Source: Aminobacter aganoensis (GTDB taxonomy: Bacteria > Pseudomonadota > Alphaproteobacteria > Rhizobiales > Rhizobiaceae). Taken from it: a DNA stretch of 64,000 nt. Both the position numbers and the translations under genes were made by a program. The notes under the pieces were generated by a model. The model had not been told where the DNA came from. It did not search any database and worked only from the letters and a program-made list of their open reading frames with translations. The stretch is taken from positions 124,001-188,000 of the forward strand of contig NZ_JACHOU010000007.1 of assembly GCF_014206975.1 (NCBI RefSeq), in the 5' to 3' direction. Shown here piece by piece: positions 1-9,347 of this stretch. The first letter of the stretch is position 1. Each line of letters starts with the position of its first letter.

Positions 1-714
1 GAAGACCATCAGCTGGCGGTTGGCGAGCTGGGTGGAGAGGTAGAAGGACAGCTCGAAATCGCCGAAATCGGCGCGCACGCTGGAATAGATGTCGGTGCCG
101 AATTTCGGATCACGCTCGATGCTGGCCTGGACGCGTTGCGGCTCCTTGCCGGTCGAAAACCGCGTCGACACGGTCGGATAGACGCCGATGTCGGGCAGCG
201 CGCCGCCGCCGAGGTCGAGCTGGTTGCGCATGTTGTTGGGGTCGACGTTGAAGTAGGAGAAAGCACCCTGGACGTGCTTGAGCTTGCCGATGGCGCCGCC
301 GGCAATCAGGTCGCGCACCTTGATCCATTGCGGGTGGTAGGTGACCATGAAGGCCTCGGAAACGATGACCTTCTTGCGGTCGCGGATCTCGATCAGCGGA
401 GCGATGTCGGCGGCGTTCAGCGCCAGCGGCTTTTCGACCAGCACGTGCTTGCCCGCCTCGGCCGCCTTCGCCGCCCATTCGAGATGCTGCGAGGTCGGCA
501 GCGGAATGTAGACGCCGTCGACCGTGTCGGAGGCGAGCAGCTCTTCATAGGAGCCGAAGGCATGGCGCGCGCCGAACCGGTCGGCGAGCGCCCGGGCCTT
601 GGCGACGTCGCGGCTGGCGATCGCGGCGACCACGCCGTTGGTGGAATCGGCAATCGCCGGCAGCAGCTGCTCGCGGCCGATCTTGGCTGTCGAAAGTACA
701 CCCCAGCGAAACAT
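1..714 (-). CDS. Gfo/Idh/MocA family oxidoreductase (3' end beyond window)
   Basis: This is an NAD(P)-dependent sugar or polyol dehydrogenase-like protein. I read it directly from the minus strand: the ATG is at 714 and about 238 residues are visible before the window edge. The N-terminus [13 protein letters not shown] is the nucleotide-binding Rossmann start in the 'STAKIG' variant of this family. The motif VLVEKPLA, around residue 95, is the family's conserved EKP segment, which carries the catalytic-site lysine. The substrate cannot be told from sequence. It lies downstream of yceI in the same direction with a 93-bp gap, so it is probably a separate unit. The C-terminal substrate domain is cut off by the window. 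Confidence 0.85.
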   Translation of the reverse strand, partial: MFRWGVLSTAKIGREQLLPAIADSTNGVVAAIASRDVAKARALADRFGARHAFGSYEELLASDTVDGVYIPLPTSQHLEWAAKAAEAGKHVLVEKPLALNAADIAPLIEIRDRKKVIVSEAFMVTYHPQWIKVRDLIAGGAIGKLKHVQGAFSYFNVDPNNMRNQLDLGGGALPDIGVYPTVSTRFSTGKEPQRVQASIERDPKFGTDIYSSVRADFGDFELSFYLSTQLANRQLMVF

Positions 715-807
715 CTGACCCTCCCGAAACGGACTGCGCGCCAGCCCGGCGCGTCGCCGAGCTTGGCGGAAGCAGCGGCGAAACGCCAGAGGTTTCGGGC
801 AGGGCGC

Positions 808-1386
808 TCAGCCGCGGCGGCCGCTGAACTGCATGTCGAAGGCGACGATGTTGGAATAGATCGGCGTGCCGACATCCATCTGGTAGCGCGAGCGGAACAC
901 CTTGCCGCTGACATGGAAGCTGATCTGCCCGCCCTTCATGCCCTGCAGTTCGGCGGTGAACTTTTCGGTGAAGGTGTGACCGCGCGCCGTCAGCTGGCCG
1001 GTGATGACGGCCGAGTTGTCGCCAGTGCGCTGGACGCTTGTCGAGCGGAAGGTGATCTGGCGCGAATTGGCGACATCGAAGACGGCGTCCGACTTCAGGA
1101 AGGCGTCGACTCGGCCCTGGCCGGTGCCGACGCTGTCTGGGAAGATGGTGAGGTCGACACGCGAGCGGCCGATGTCGCCGCCATCGATGCGGATCGTGCC
1201 CTTGAACTGACCGAAGGCGCCGTTCAGCCCGCCGCCGCCGATCTTGCCGATGGCAAAGCGGATGCTCGAGCCGTTGTTGGAAATGGCATACCGGCCGGCC
1301 GCATCCGACAGCGCCACCGCCGAAGCCGTGTCGCCGAGAAGACCGACCGCAATGAGGGTTGCGGCGCTCAGAATACGCAAGGACAT
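808..1386 (-). CDS. YceI family periplasmic lipid-binding-like protein
   Basis: The predicted product has 192 residues. I chose the ATG at 1386 because it follows an AGGGAG ribosome binding site and opens a clean signal peptide (MSLRILSAATLIAVGLL..., cleavage likely near TASA-VA); an upstream ATG at 1437 would hide the signal. The mature part has the YceI pattern: an SSIRFAIGKIGGG strand, an FKGTIRID segment, and a repeat of beta strands ending in ...VAFDMQFSG. YceI proteins form a lipocalin-like barrel that binds isoprenoid lipids. The gene follows a cytochrome b561 gene on the same strand, and YceI and b561 genes often travel together, so they may form one operon (69-bp gap). Confidence 0.85.
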   Translation of the reverse strand: MSLRILSAATLIAVGLLGDTASAVALSDAAGRYAISNNGSSIRFAIGKIGGGGLNGAFGQFKGTIRIDGGDIGRSRVDLTIFPDSVGTGQGRVDAFLKSDAVFDVANSRQITFRSTSVQRTGDNSAVITGQLTARGHTFTEKFTAELQGMKGGQISFHVSGKVFRSRYQMDVGTPIYSNIVAFDMQFSGRRG

Positions 1387-1455
1387 TTCATCATACTCCC
1401 TGATGGCAAGGCCCATCCGGGCCACGCACCGAGACAAACGAACGGGTGGCGGCGG

Positions 1456-2034
1456 CTATTCCGGCTTTCGCGCGGACGTTGGGAAAAAGGGCGAGATCAT
1501 CCGCACCAGCACCACATCGCGCAGCCAGAAATGATGTCGCAGCGCCGCCAGCACGTGCAGCACGACCAGCGCGATGCCGGCGTAGGCCAGCCATTTGTGG
1601 CCGAAGATCCAGAATGTCTCGGCCGCATCGGACACCTGCAGCGGCAGATGCGGCATGACGAACAGATTGAACGGCATCGACGGGATTTCGAGCACCGAGA
1701 CCGACACCAGCACCCAGCCCGACAGCGGCACGACGAGCTGAACGGCATAGAGCAGGACATGCACGGCAGGCGCCGCCCGCCGCTCCATCGGCCCAACCTC
1801 CTCGGGCAGTTCTGGACTGGCATTGCCGAGCCGCCAGCCGATGCGGACCAGCACCAGCCCAAGCAGCAGGAAACCGAAGGATTTGTGCAGCTGGATCAGC
1901 TCGAACGCGATGCGCTGGCTGGCGATGCGGACCATCACCAGCCCGAGCCCGAACTGGCCGATGAACAGGAGAGCGATCAGCCAGTGGAGGCCGATCGACG
2001 CCCAGCCATAACGGGTATCGGTGTTGCGCAGCAT
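1456..2034 (-). CDS. Cytochrome b561 family membrane protein
   Basis: The product is about 192 residues from the ATG at 2034; a longer frame reaches 2130 but its first 32 residues look non-coding. Four hydrophobic helices are visible, with paired histidines in the b561 arrangement: GLHWLIALLF in helix 1, LHKSFGFLLL in helix 2, and HKWLAYAGIALVVLHVLAALRHHF at the end. These would ligate two b-type haems in the inner membrane. The family moves electrons from quinol, in some members to superoxide. It stands upstream of yceI in the same direction. No strong ribosome binding site is seen at the chosen start. Confidence 0.85.
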   Translation of the reverse strand: MLRNTDTRYGWASIGLHWLIALLFIGQFGLGLVMVRIASQRIAFELIQLHKSFGFLLLGLVLVRIGWRLGNASPELPEEVGPMERRAAPAVHVLLYAVQLVVPLSGWVLVSVSVLEIPSMPFNLFVMPHLPLQVSDAAETFWIFGHKWLAYAGIALVVLHVLAALRHHFWLRDVVLVRMISPFFPTSARKPE

Positions 2035-2078
2035 CGCTGGCTTCAACGAGCGGGAAGGACGAATGTTTCCCGGCAACG

Positions 2079-2108
2079 AAAAAGGCCAGGCTCGAGGCCC
2101 GGCCTTTT
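2079..2108 (-). terminator. Intrinsic terminator after pheT
   Basis: AAAAGGCC and GGCCTTTTT pair across a short loop with an inner GGC/GCC stem, and the minus-strand product ends in a T-run. It lies 23 bp beyond the pheT stop and so ends the rplT/pheST unit before the b561 gene. Confidence 0.8.
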
Positions 2109-2130
2109 CCAGCATTCGGCTATCCGGCAA

Positions 2131-4536
2131 TCAGCTGCGCAGCGCGCCGCCGGTCTGTTTCTTGACGTTCTCGACGATACGGGCCGCGAGCGCCTCGAAG
2201 TCCTGGTCGGTCAGCGTCTTTTCCTGCGGCTGGATCGAAACCTCGATGGCGACCGACTTCTTGCCCTCGCCGAGCGATGCACCTTCGAAGATATCGAAGA
2301 CCGAAACGCCGGTGATCAGCTTCTTGTCGGCGGCAAGCGCTGCCTTGGTCAGCGTGCCGGCCTCGACGGCCTTGTCGACGACGAAGGCGAAGTCGCGCTT
2401 GACCGCCTGGAAGGCCGACAGTTCGAGCTTCGGCTTGGTCTTGGTCGGCTTGGCCTTGGGCTCGGGGATGGCATCGACGTAAACCTCGAAGCCGCAGAGC
2501 GGGCCCGACACGTCGAGGCCTTCGAGCGTCCTCGGATGGAACTCGCCGAAGGTGCCGAGCACGACCTTGGGGCCGAGCTTGATCACGCCCGAGCGGCCGG
2601 GGTGGTACCAGGCCGGGGCACCGGTTTCGATCTGCAGCCGGTCGACCGGTGCGCCGCAGGCTTCGAGTGCGGCGATGGCATCGGCCTTGGCGTCGAAGAC
2701 GCCGACATTGCCTGCATTGCCGGACCAGTTGCGGCCCGAGCCTTCGAGCTTGGCGGTGCCGCGGCGGGCGCCGGCGGCGACACGGCGCTGGCCCTCGGCG
2801 GTGTCGCTCTCATAGGTGCCGGAGACTTCGAACAAGGCGACGTCGCCAAGACCACGATCGGCGTTGCGCTGGGCCGCGGCGATCAGGCCGGGCAGCAGCG
2901 AAGGCCGCATGTCCGACATGTCGGCTGCGATCGGGTTCGACAGCTTGAGGCTGTCCTGGCCGCCGCCGAACAGCTCGGCGTGCTTTGCCGGAATGAAAGA
3001 CCAGGTGACGGCCTCCATCATGCCGCGCACGGCGAGCGCGCGCCGCGCCGAGCGGGTGCGTATCTGCAGCGTGGTCAATATCTTGCCGTTGACGGCATCA
3101 TGCGCGCCGAGCGGCTGCGGCGCGATGTTGTCGACGCCGTGGATGCGCATGACCTCCTCGACGAGGTCGGCCTTGCCGTCGACATCGGGGCGCCAGGACG
3201 GCACGGAGACGTCGACGACGTCGCCATTGCCCTTCACGCCGAAACCGAGGCGGGTGAGGATGTCGAGGCTCTCGGCCTTGGCAACCTCGATGCCGGTCAG
3301 GCGCTTGACCTCGCTGAGCGGGAAGGAGACGACCTTGGCCTGATGGCCGGCATAGCCGACGACATCGGTTTTCGTCGGCTGGCCTCCGCAGAGCTCCAGC
3401 ACCAGCTTCGTTGCCAGCTCGATACCCGGAACCATGAATTCGGGGTCGACGCCGCGCTCGAAGCGGTAACGCGCATCGGTGATGATGCCGAGCGTGCGGC
3501 CGGTGCGGGCGACGTTGAGCGGCGCCCACAGAGCCGACTCGATCAGCACGTCGGTCGTGTTCTCGTCGCAGCCCGTGTGCTCGCCACCCATGACGCCAGC
3601 GATGGAATCGGCGCCTTCAGCATCGGCAATGGTGCACATCTCTGGAGTCAGAGTGTACTCGCGCCCGTCGAGTGCCAGCACCTTCTCCCCCTCCAGAGCC
3701 CGTCGGACGACCAGATTGCCCACGACCTTCTTCAAATCGTAGACGTGCAGCGGCCGGCCGCGATCGAAGGTGATATAATTGGTGATATCGACCAGTGCGC
3801 TGATGGGGCGCAGGCCAATGGCCAGCAGGCGTTGCTGCATCCACTTGGGCGAAGGGCCGTTCTTGACGCCGCGCACCAGGCGCAAGGCAAAGCCCGGGCA
3901 GAGTTCGGGCGCCTCGATCGAAACCTTGACCGGGCAGTCGCCCTCGCCGGCAACGGCTTCGACCGCATCACCCTTGAGCGTGCCCATGCCGGACGCCGCG
4001 AGGTCGCGGGCGATGCCGTGGACGCTGGTGGCGTCGGGGCGGTTCGGGGTCAGGTTGATCTCGATCATCGGGTCGTCGAGATGGGCGTAGGTCGCGAATG
4101 ACGTGCCGACAGGCGCATCGGCCGGCAGGTCGATGATGCCGTTGTGCTCGTCCGACAGCTGCAACTCGCGCTCGGAGCACATCATGCCGTGGCTTTCAAC
4201 GCCACGGATCTTGCCGACCGACAGGGTGACGTCGATGCCGGGCACATAGGCGCCGGGCGCGGCGAAGGCGCCGACCAGGCCGGCACGCGCATTGGGCGCG
4301 CCGCAGACGACCTGCACCGGCTTGCCGTCACCGGTGTCGACGGTCAGGACCTGCAGCTTGTCGGCGTCGGGGTGCCTGCTTGCCGTCAGCACCTTGGCGA
4401 TGACGAAAGGCTTGAGGGCCGCCTTGTCGTCGACGGACTCGACTTCGAGGCCGATCGAGGTCAGGCGCTCGACGATCTGGTCGAGCGTGGCGTCGGTGTC
4501 GAGATGATCCTTGAGCCAGGAGAGCGTGAATTTCAT
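2131..4536 (-). CDS. pheT: Phenylalanine--tRNA ligase beta subunit
   Basis: The 801-residue beta chain of the (alpha-beta)2 enzyme charges tRNA-Phe in the cytoplasm. It starts [12 protein letters not shown], then has the EMAP-like tRNA-binding domain (about 40-150, with [11 protein letters not shown]), the B3/B4 editing region ([17 protein letters not shown]), B5 (about 400-475) and the C-terminal ferredoxin-fold anticodon-binding domain (KRDFAFVVD... to the end). Length is normal for the family. The start overlaps the stop of the preceding ASCH-domain gene in an ATGA, which indicates translational coupling. A terminator follows. The opposite strand is open for over 1,300 codons here, but that is a composition shadow. 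Confidence 0.98.
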   Translation of the reverse strand: MKFTLSWLKDHLDTDATLDQIVERLTSIGLEVESVDDKAALKPFVIAKVLTASRHPDADKLQVLTVDTGDGKPVQVVCGAPNARAGLVGAFAAPGAYVPGIDVTLSVGKIRGVESHGMMCSERELQLSDEHNGIIDLPADAPVGTSFATYAHLDDPMIEINLTPNRPDATSVHGIARDLAASGMGTLKGDAVEAVAGEGDCPVKVSIEAPELCPGFALRLVRGVKNGPSPKWMQQRLLAIGLRPISALVDITNYITFDRGRPLHVYDLKKVVGNLVVRRALEGEKVLALDGREYTLTPEMCTIADAEGADSIAGVMGGEHTGCDENTTDVLIESALWAPLNVARTGRTLGIITDARYRFERGVDPEFMVPGIELATKLVLELCGGQPTKTDVVGYAGHQAKVVSFPLSEVKRLTGIEVAKAESLDILTRLGFGVKGNGDVVDVSVPSWRPDVDGKADLVEEVMRIHGVDNIAPQPLGAHDAVNGKILTTLQIRTRSARRALAVRGMMEAVTWSFIPAKHAELFGGGQDSLKLSNPIAADMSDMRPSLLPGLIAAAQRNADRGLGDVALFEVSGTYESDTAEGQRRVAAGARRGTAKLEGSGRNWSGNAGNVGVFDAKADAIAALEACGAPVDRLQIETGAPAWYHPGRSGVIKLGPKVVLGTFGEFHPRTLEGLDVSGPLCGFEVYVDAIPEPKAKPTKTKPKLELSAFQAVKRDFAFVVDKAVEAGTLTKAALAADKKLITGVSVFDIFEGASLGEGKKSVAIEVSIQPQEKTLTDQDFEALAARIVENVKKQTGGALRS

Positions 4537-4964
4537 GGGTTCACTCGTTTCGTGTCGTTGCGGTCGAGCACTTCCACCACACGGAACCGCTCACAAACCA
4601 AAATCATGTCCGGCGAGAAGCCGCCATTGCGGGCGAAATAGGCCTCGTGGGCCTGACGCCAGTATTCATAGGACAGGTCGCCCTCGCCTTCCGCGGCAGC
4701 AAATTCGGCATCGACCTCGTCGAAGCGACGCTGGATCGCCTCGACGGTCTCGATGACGGCCGCCCTGCGGCCCTGGCCGTCGAGCACCACGTCGCGTCGG
4801 CCGACCTCGGGCACCGGCTCGTCGCCACCATAGTCACGCAAGGCGCCGCAGGTCGCTGTCTTCTTGCCCGACAGCACCAGCGCCAGCAGCTCGTCGGCGA
4901 GCTCCGGGCTGTCACCGAAGGCGAAGGTCACCGCACCGGCATATCGGTCGGCGGCGTCGATCAT
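4533..4964 (-). CDS. ASCH-domain protein encoded between pheS and pheT
   Basis: This 143-residue protein carries an ASCH domain: [25 protein letters not shown] holds the conserved G-K-K-T-A-T motif, and the central strands plus the W-R-Q-A-H-E-A-Y-F segment fit the fold. ASCH domains resemble PUA RNA-binding domains, and some members hydrolyse N4-acetylcytidine; activity here is unknown. It overlaps pheS upstream and pheT downstream by 4 bp each, both as ATGA, so all three are translated as a coupled set. The position inside a tRNA-synthetase operon hints at an RNA- or nucleoside-related role (inference). Confidence 0.85.
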   Translation of the reverse strand: MIDAADRYAGAVTFAFGDSPELADELLALVLSGKKTATCGALRDYGGDEPVPEVGRRDVVLDGQGRRAAVIETVEAIQRRFDEVDAEFAAAEGEGDLSYEYWRQAHEAYFARNGGFSPDMILVCERFRVVEVLDRNDTKRVNP

Positions 4965-6046
4965 GCGCTCAGGCCACCGAACAAGGTCGGCATATCGAGC
5001 GGACGGAAGCCATAGTGCTGGAGCCAGCGAACGTCGGCGTCGAAGAAGGCGCGCAGGTCGGGCATGCCGTATTTCAGCATGGCGATGCGGTCGATGCCCA
5101 TGCCCCAGGCGAAGCCCTGGTACTCGTCGGGATCGAGACCGCCATGGCGCAGCACGTTCGGATGAACCATGCCGCAGCCGAGAATCTCCATCCAGTCGTT
5201 ACCTTCGCCGAAGCGCACCTCGCCGGGACGCGAACGGTCGCACTGGATATCGACCTCGAGGCTCGGCTCGGTGAACGGGAAGAAGGACGGGCGGAAGCGC
5301 ATCTTGACCGAGGGCACCTCGAAGAATGCCTTGCAGAACTCCTCCAGCACCCACTTCATGTTGGCGATGTTGGCGGTCTTGTCGATCACCAGGCCCTCGA
5401 CCTGATGGAACATCGGCGAGTGGGTGGCGTCCGAATCCTGGCGATAGGTCTTGCCCGGGATGACGATGCGGATCGGCGGCTTCTGCGTCTCCATGGTGCG
5501 TATCTGCACCGGCGAGGTGTGGGTGCGCAGGAGCTTGCGCTCGCCATTGGCATCCGGCGGGAAGAAGAAGGTGTCGTGCATCTCGCGCGCCGGATGCCCC
5601 TCGGGGAAGTTCAGCGCGGTGAAATTGTAGTGGTCGGTCTCGACATCGGGGCCTTCGGCGATGGCGAAGCCGAGATCGCCGAAGATCGCCGCGATCTCGT
5701 CGATGACCTGGCTGATCGGGTGGATGCGGCCGCGCTCGGCCGGCGACTGGCGCACCGGCAGCGTCACATCGACCTTTTCGGCGATCAGACGCGCATTGAT
5801 GGCGACATCGCGCAGCTCGGACTTGCGGGCGGTGAGCGCATCGGTGACGCGATTCTTCAGGCCGTTGATCGCCGGGCCCTTGGTCTGGCGCTCTTCGGCA
5901 CTCATGCCGCCGAGGGTCTTCAGCATCTCCGAGACCGAGCCCTTCTTGCCGAGGGCGGCGACGCGCACCGCCTCGATCGCCTGCTCGTCGGAGGCGGAAG
6001 CGATGTCGCTCAGCAGCGACTGTTCGAGAGTTTCAAGATCGCTCAT
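4961..6046 (-). CDS. pheS: Phenylalanine--tRNA ligase alpha subunit
   Basis: The 361-residue catalytic chain has an N-terminal coiled coil (about 1-90) followed by the class II synthetase core. Visible marks are [18 protein letters not shown], the motif-2 region [14 protein letters not shown], the HQVEGLVID segment and motif 3 [17 protein letters not shown] near the C-terminus. It partners with PheT, encoded two genes downstream. An intrinsic terminator sits between rplT and pheS, so pheS transcription is either by read-through or from its own promoter. The stop overlaps the ASCH gene's ATG. Confidence 0.98.
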   Translation of the reverse strand: MSDLETLEQSLLSDIASASDEQAIEAVRVAALGKKGSVSEMLKTLGGMSAEERQTKGPAINGLKNRVTDALTARKSELRDVAINARLIAEKVDVTLPVRQSPAERGRIHPISQVIDEIAAIFGDLGFAIAEGPDVETDHYNFTALNFPEGHPAREMHDTFFFPPDANGERKLLRTHTSPVQIRTMETQKPPIRIVIPGKTYRQDSDATHSPMFHQVEGLVIDKTANIANMKWVLEEFCKAFFEVPSVKMRFRPSFFPFTEPSLEVDIQCDRSRPGEVRFGEGNDWMEILGCGMVHPNVLRHGGLDPDEYQGFAWGMGIDRIAMLKYGMPDLRAFFDADVRWLQHYGFRPLDMPTLFGGLSA

Positions 6047-6088
6047 GGTCCAGTTCCGTTGCGGCCCTAACGGCCCTTCGTTGCTGCA

Positions 6089-6126
6089 AAGAAAAACCCG
6101 CGCCAGCCGTGCCAGCGCGGGTTTCC
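6089..6126 (-). terminator. Intrinsic terminator between rplT and pheS
   Basis: A 10-bp stem AAACCCGCGC/GCGCGGGTTT around an 11-nt loop is followed on the minus strand by TTTTTCTTT. It lies 35 bp after rplT and 43 bp before pheS. It could be a simple rplT terminator or an attenuator of pheST. The 34 nt between the rplT stop and the stem leave no room for a leader peptide, so terminator is the simpler reading. Confidence 0.8.
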
Positions 6127-6160
6127 CAAATCAAGTCAGTGATGCTTGGGAAGGCGCTGG

Positions 6161-6562
6161 TTAAGCAACAGCGCTTTCAAAAGCATTCGGGGTGGTGTTC
6201 TTGAGGTACTCAAGAGCAACCTTGGCCTTGGCCACGAGCGCGGCGAATGCCTGCGGCTCATGGATGGCCATGTCGGACAGGATCTTGCGATCGATCTCGA
6301 TGTTGGCCTTGTTCAGTCCGTCGATGAAGCGGCCATATGTCAGGCCGTGCTCGCGGACCGCGGCGTTGATGCGCTGGACCCACAGGGCGCGGAAGTTGCG
6401 CTTGCGGTTCTTGCGGTCGCGGTAAGCGTACTGCTTCGACTTTTCCACCGCCTGCTTGGCAATGCGGATGGTGTTCTTGCGGCGGCCGTAGAAGCCCTTG
6501 GCAGCCTGCAGAACCTTCTTGTGCTTGGCGTGGGCGGTTACGCCCCTTTTTACACGTGCCAT
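6161..6562 (-). CDS. rplT: 50S ribosomal protein L20
   Basis: The 133-residue product starts [31 protein letters not shown], the typical basic L20 N-terminus that threads into 23S rRNA, and ends in a slightly extended acidic-to-neutral tail. L20 is needed for early 50S assembly and in several bacteria represses its own operon. It is 37 bp downstream of rpmI in the same direction, with a clear AGGAG ribosome binding site. Confidence 0.98.
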   Translation of the reverse strand: MARVKRGVTAHAKHKKVLQAAKGFYGRRKNTIRIAKQAVEKSKQYAYRDRKNRKRNFRALWVQRINAAVREHGLTYGRFIDGLNKANIEIDRKILSDMAIHEPQAFAALVAKAKVALEYLKNTTPNAFESAVA

Positions 6563-6599
6563 GTCATGATCTCCTTAAAACGCTATCCAGGCCGAGTGC

Positions 6600-6803
6600 T
6601 CAGAGGCCGTTCGGCAGAAAATTCTTGATGACCTTCTTGCCGTCCGGTTCAGCCAGAACCATCGTGCCGCGGGCATCGCGAATGAACTTGTTGGAACGCT
6701 TGATCATGCCATGGCGCTTGCCGGCGGCAGCCGCCAGGACCTTGCCGGTCGCGGTGATCTTGAACCGCTTCTTGGCAGCGGATTTGGTCTTCATCTTGGG
6801 CAT
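6600..6803 (-). CDS. rpmI: 50S ribosomal protein L35
   Basis: The 67-residue basic protein [22 protein letters not shown]... is a full-length L35. I took the ATG at 6803, preceded by GGAG; a longer frame to 6836 adds 11 residues with no similarity to L35. It forms a pair with rplT. In most bacteria infC is directly upstream; here a methyltransferase-like gene and repeats separate infC from rpmI. Confidence 0.97.
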   Translation of the reverse strand: MPKMKTKSAAKKRFKITATGKVLAAAAGKRHGMIKRSNKFIRDARGTMVLAEPDGKKVIKNFLPNGL

Positions 6804-7011
6804 TTTGCTACTCCGTTCTTCAGGATTCCGTTGCACCCGAAAGTGCTGCGAACCCCTTCATGTTGTTGTTTTCAGGCCGACCAAAGCCCGAAAAGCAAAG
6901 GAAACCGCCACGGCATGCCCTGCCGGGCGGTTCTTGGACGCGGCTATATACGCGGAAGTTTGGCGCAGTGCAACACCCTGAAAGGGCCGCAACGGCAATG
7001 ATTCCGCGGCC

Positions 7012-7638
7012 TCAGGGGAGGCGGAACAGCACCGGCAACACGCCCGTCACCTGGGCGTGGTCGATCAGTTCGAAGACGGGCAGCGCCACCAGGAAGACGA
7101 GACCATCGAGCAGGGTGTTGAGCAGAAGCTTCGGCCGGAAGCTGCCGGTGTCGTCCTCTTCATAGAGGGAGAGATTGGGAACGAAGCGCGGAACACGCTT
7201 GACGTAGGCGGAGTATTCGGGACCGAAGAGGTGTCCGAGGTGCTTTTCCTCGCGCAGGATGACGACGTGGAAGGCCGCGGCGCACATCAGCGCGAAGCCG
7301 ATGGCGGTGACGATCGAGCCCATCTGCGCACCGACGCCGGCGGCAGCCAGCGTCGAGAAGACATAGAGCGGGTTGCGGGTCATCGAATACGGCCCGCCGG
7401 TGACGATCTCGCCCGACTTGCGCCCGCCGATGTAGAGCGTGCACCACAGCCTGCCAACGATGCCGAGGAAGATCATCAGGATGCCGGCCATTTCGACGAC
7501 CTCGTGGATCGTCGTGTCGGGCGGGAAAGAGGACTGGCCGAACAGCAGTGCTGCAAACAGCGTCACGATCAGCACGGCAAGCACGATGCGGCGCCTGTGC
7601 TGGTAATTGCCCAGACCCTGGTATTCCGGCTCGCTCAT
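7012..7638 (-). CDS. Isoprenylcysteine/phospholipid methyltransferase-like membrane protein
   Basis: This 208-residue membrane protein has helices around 18-35, 48-65, 90-120 and 175-195. The signature is the SAM-binding C-terminal half of the ICMT/PEMT superfamily: GPYSMTRNPLYV followed by REEKHLGHLFGPEYSAYVKRVPRFVP, matching the G-P-Y-x-x-x-R-N-P and E-E-x-x-L...Y-x-x-Y-x-x-x-V-P-R-x-x-P patterns. The substrate (lipid, isoprenyl-cysteine or other) cannot be named. It sits between infC and rpmI, which are normally adjacent, on the same strand, with about 200 bp to each neighbour. Confidence 0.82.
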   Translation of the reverse strand: MSEPEYQGLGNYQHRRRIVLAVLIVTLFAALLFGQSSFPPDTTIHEVVEMAGILMIFLGIVGRLWCTLYIGGRKSGEIVTGGPYSMTRNPLYVFSTLAAAGVGAQMGSIVTAIGFALMCAAAFHVVILREEKHLGHLFGPEYSAYVKRVPRFVPNLSLYEEDDTGSFRPKLLLNTLLDGLVFLVALPVFELIDHAQVTGVLPVLFRLP

Positions 7639-7708
7639 CGCTTTCCACTCGCCAGCCGCTCGCTTGTGACGAGTGTGCCGCTTGGCGCCTTGCAGGAGAA
7701 ATGGTCCC

Positions 7709-7730
7709 GTTCCGGCAGCAATGCCGGAAC
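7709..7730. repeat. Perfect inverted repeat, 9-bp arms
   Basis: GTTCCGGCA and TGCCGGAAC flank a 4-nt loop (GCAA). It lies between infC and the methyltransferase gene. There is no T-run, so it is not a standard terminator, though it could stabilise the infC transcript end. Confidence 0.6.
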
Positions 7731-7735
7731 CCGCC

Positions 7736-7772
7736 GAGCGCCGCGCGTCCTTTCGGACGCGCAGAAACGCTC
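7736..7772. repeat. Palindromic intergenic repeat module (RPE-like)
   Basis: GCGCGTCC-TTTC-GGACGCGC is an 8-bp perfect hairpin, enclosed by outer GAGCG/CGCTC arms. Palindromes of this type (GCGTCC-loop-GGACGC) recur in rhizobial intergenic regions. It lies 62 bp beyond the infC stop. I recognise the type from memory; membership of a named family needs a genome search. Confidence 0.55.
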
Positions 7773-7833
7773 GGGCAGTTTCAGTCGCGCCGTGAATTCC
7801 GAAAATCTGTGTCGATTTTCGGGCAGCCAGGCA

Positions 7834-8370
7834 TCAACGCGGAGCCAGCACCATCATCATCTGGCGGCCTTCGAGCTTGGGCTCGGCTTCGACCTTGGCG
7901 ATGGCGGCGGTTTCCTCACGAACCTTGTTGAGGAGCTGCATGCCGAGTTCCATGTGGGCCATTTCGCGGCCGCGGAACCTGAGCGTCAGCTTGACCTTGT
8001 CGCCTTCCTCGAAGAAGCGGCGGACCGCCTTCATCTTGGTTTCGTAGTCGTGGTCGTCGATGTTCGGGCGCATCTTGATCTCTTTGATCTCGATGACCTT
8101 CTGGTTCTTGCGCGCCTCGGCCGCCTTCTTCTGGTTGGCGTATTTCAGCTTGCCAAGGTCAAGGATCTTGACGACGGGCGGCTGGGCGTTGGGGGAAATT
8201 TCTACGAGATCGAGGCCTGCCTCTTCGGCGGCCAGGAGTGCGTCGTTGATGGAAACATCGCCACGGTTGGAACCGTCGACGTCGATCAACTGGACCCGGG
8301 GAACCCGGATGTCACGGTTAGCGCGCGGGCCGTCCTTGGTGGGTGCGGCTGCTTTAAAAGGTCTGCGAAT
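7834..8370 (-). CDS. infC: Translation initiation factor IF-3, AUU start codon
   Basis: The protein has 178 residues when read from the ATT at 8370. The in-frame ATG at 8289 would remove the conserved N-terminal stretch [14 protein letters not shown] and [14 protein letters not shown]. The ATT follows GAGGAG at normal spacing. AUU is the classic IF-3 start: IF-3 itself rejects non-standard start codons, so its level feeds back on its own translation. The N-domain ([30 protein letters not shown]) and C-domain ([41 protein letters not shown]) are complete. Automated annotation is likely to pick the shorter ATG start wrongly. Confidence 0.95.
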   Translation of the reverse strand: MRRPFKAAAPTKDGPRANRDIRVPRVQLIDVDGSNRGDVSINDALLAAEEAGLDLVEISPNAQPPVVKILDLGKLKYANQKKAAEARKNQKVIEIKEIKMRPNIDDHDYETKMKAVRRFFEEGDKVKLTLRFRGREMAHMELGMQLLNKVREETAAIAKVEAEPKLEGRQMMMVLAPR

Positions 8371-8569
8371 GGTCGTTGTCTCCTCGAGCCATTGACGTTG
8401 TCATGTGTGCGGACGCGCCAATGTGGGGGCGCGCGGGCGAAGTCAATAACACAGCACTCGCAACAAATCACCTGCTTCCGCGCATGCGAACTGCCCCAAA
8501 AGAACGATTCTTACGGCACTTTCGGCATCGGGCCGGCTGTGCCACAAGTCCGTGCCGAGGGGATTTGAC

Positions 8570-9343
8570 ATGACTGCCAGCACGCCGGACTTCATCGAGG
8601 TCGACAACACCCGCATCGCCATCCGTCATGCAGAGGGGGCGACACCCGGCGTGGTCTGGCTCGGCGGCTACAAGTCGGACATGCTGGGAACCAAGGCCGA
8701 GACGCTGGCCGCCTGGGCGGTGGGCGAGGGACGCGCCTTCCTGCGCCACGATTATTCCGGCCATGGCGAAAGCGGCGGCGCCTTTGCCGACGGCACGATT
8801 TCCAAATGGCTGGCCGAAAGCATGGCCGCCTTCCGAAAATTCACGAACGGCCCGCAGGTGCTGGTCGGCTCGTCAATGGGCGCCTGGATCGCGCTCAGGA
8901 TGAACGAAGAGCTCAACAAGGCAGGCGAGGGCGACCGCATCGCCGGCCTGGTGCTCCTGGCGCCGGCGCCCGACTTCACCGCCGAACTGGTCGAACCGGC
9001 GCTGACCGAGGCGCAGCGCAGGGACCTCGTCGAGAAGGGCTATTTCGAGGAGCCGTCGGACTATTCGCCGGAGCCCTACATCTATACCCGCGCGCTGATC
9101 GAGGACGGGCGCCGGAACCTGGTCATGACCGGGCCGATCCACACGCATTGCCCCGTACACATCATCCAGGGCCTTGCCGATCCTGACGTGCCGCACAGCC
9201 ACGCGCTGAAGCTGATGAGCCTCCTGCCCGCCGACGACGCGACGCTGTCGCTGGTGCCCAATGGCGATCACCGGCTGTCGCGGCCCGAGGATCTCGACCT
9301 GCTGACCCGCGCGGTCGGCGAAATGATCGGACGGGCGGGCTGA
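8570..9343 (+). CDS. Alpha/beta hydrolase (ABHD10-like)
   Basis: The 257-residue hydrolase starts at the ATG at 8570, 7 nt after GAGGGG. The fold is clear: oxyanion region WLGGYKSDM, the H-D-Y-S-G-H-G-E-S turn, the nucleophile elbow G-S-S-M-G around residue 103, the acid in GLADPDVP and the base in NGDHRLSRPED near the C-terminus. It resembles bacterial relatives of ABHD10, which are thioesterases or esterases on acyl-thioester or acyl-glucuronide substrates; the true substrate is unknown. It is divergent from infC. The next gene, a BenE transporter, starts 4 bp downstream, suggesting a two-gene unit. Confidence 0.88.
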   Translation: MTASTPDFIEVDNTRIAIRHAEGATPGVVWLGGYKSDMLGTKAETLAAWAVGEGRAFLRHDYSGHGESGGAFADGTISKWLAESMAAFRKFTNGPQVLVGSSMGAWIALRMNEELNKAGEGDRIAGLVLLAPAPDFTAELVEPALTEAQRRDLVEKGYFEEPSDYSPEPYIYTRALIEDGRRNLVMTGPIHTHCPVHIIQGLADPDVPHSHALKLMSLLPADDATLSLVPNGDHRLSRPEDLDLLTRAVGEMIGRAG

Positions 9344-9347
9344 ACGC

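Noticed and set aside
136-4101. A 1,321-codon open frame on the plus strand opposite the oxidoreductase, YceI, b561 and pheT genes
   Set aside because: It spans four unrelated well-supported genes on the other strand; its product is low-complexity in Arg, Asp and His and shows no family marks. Long antisense frames are expected in GC-rich DNA because stop codons are rare.
6089-6126. Possible phenylalanine-responsive attenuator before pheS
   Set aside because: There is no leader peptide or Phe codon run between rplT and the stem, so a plain terminator is simpler.
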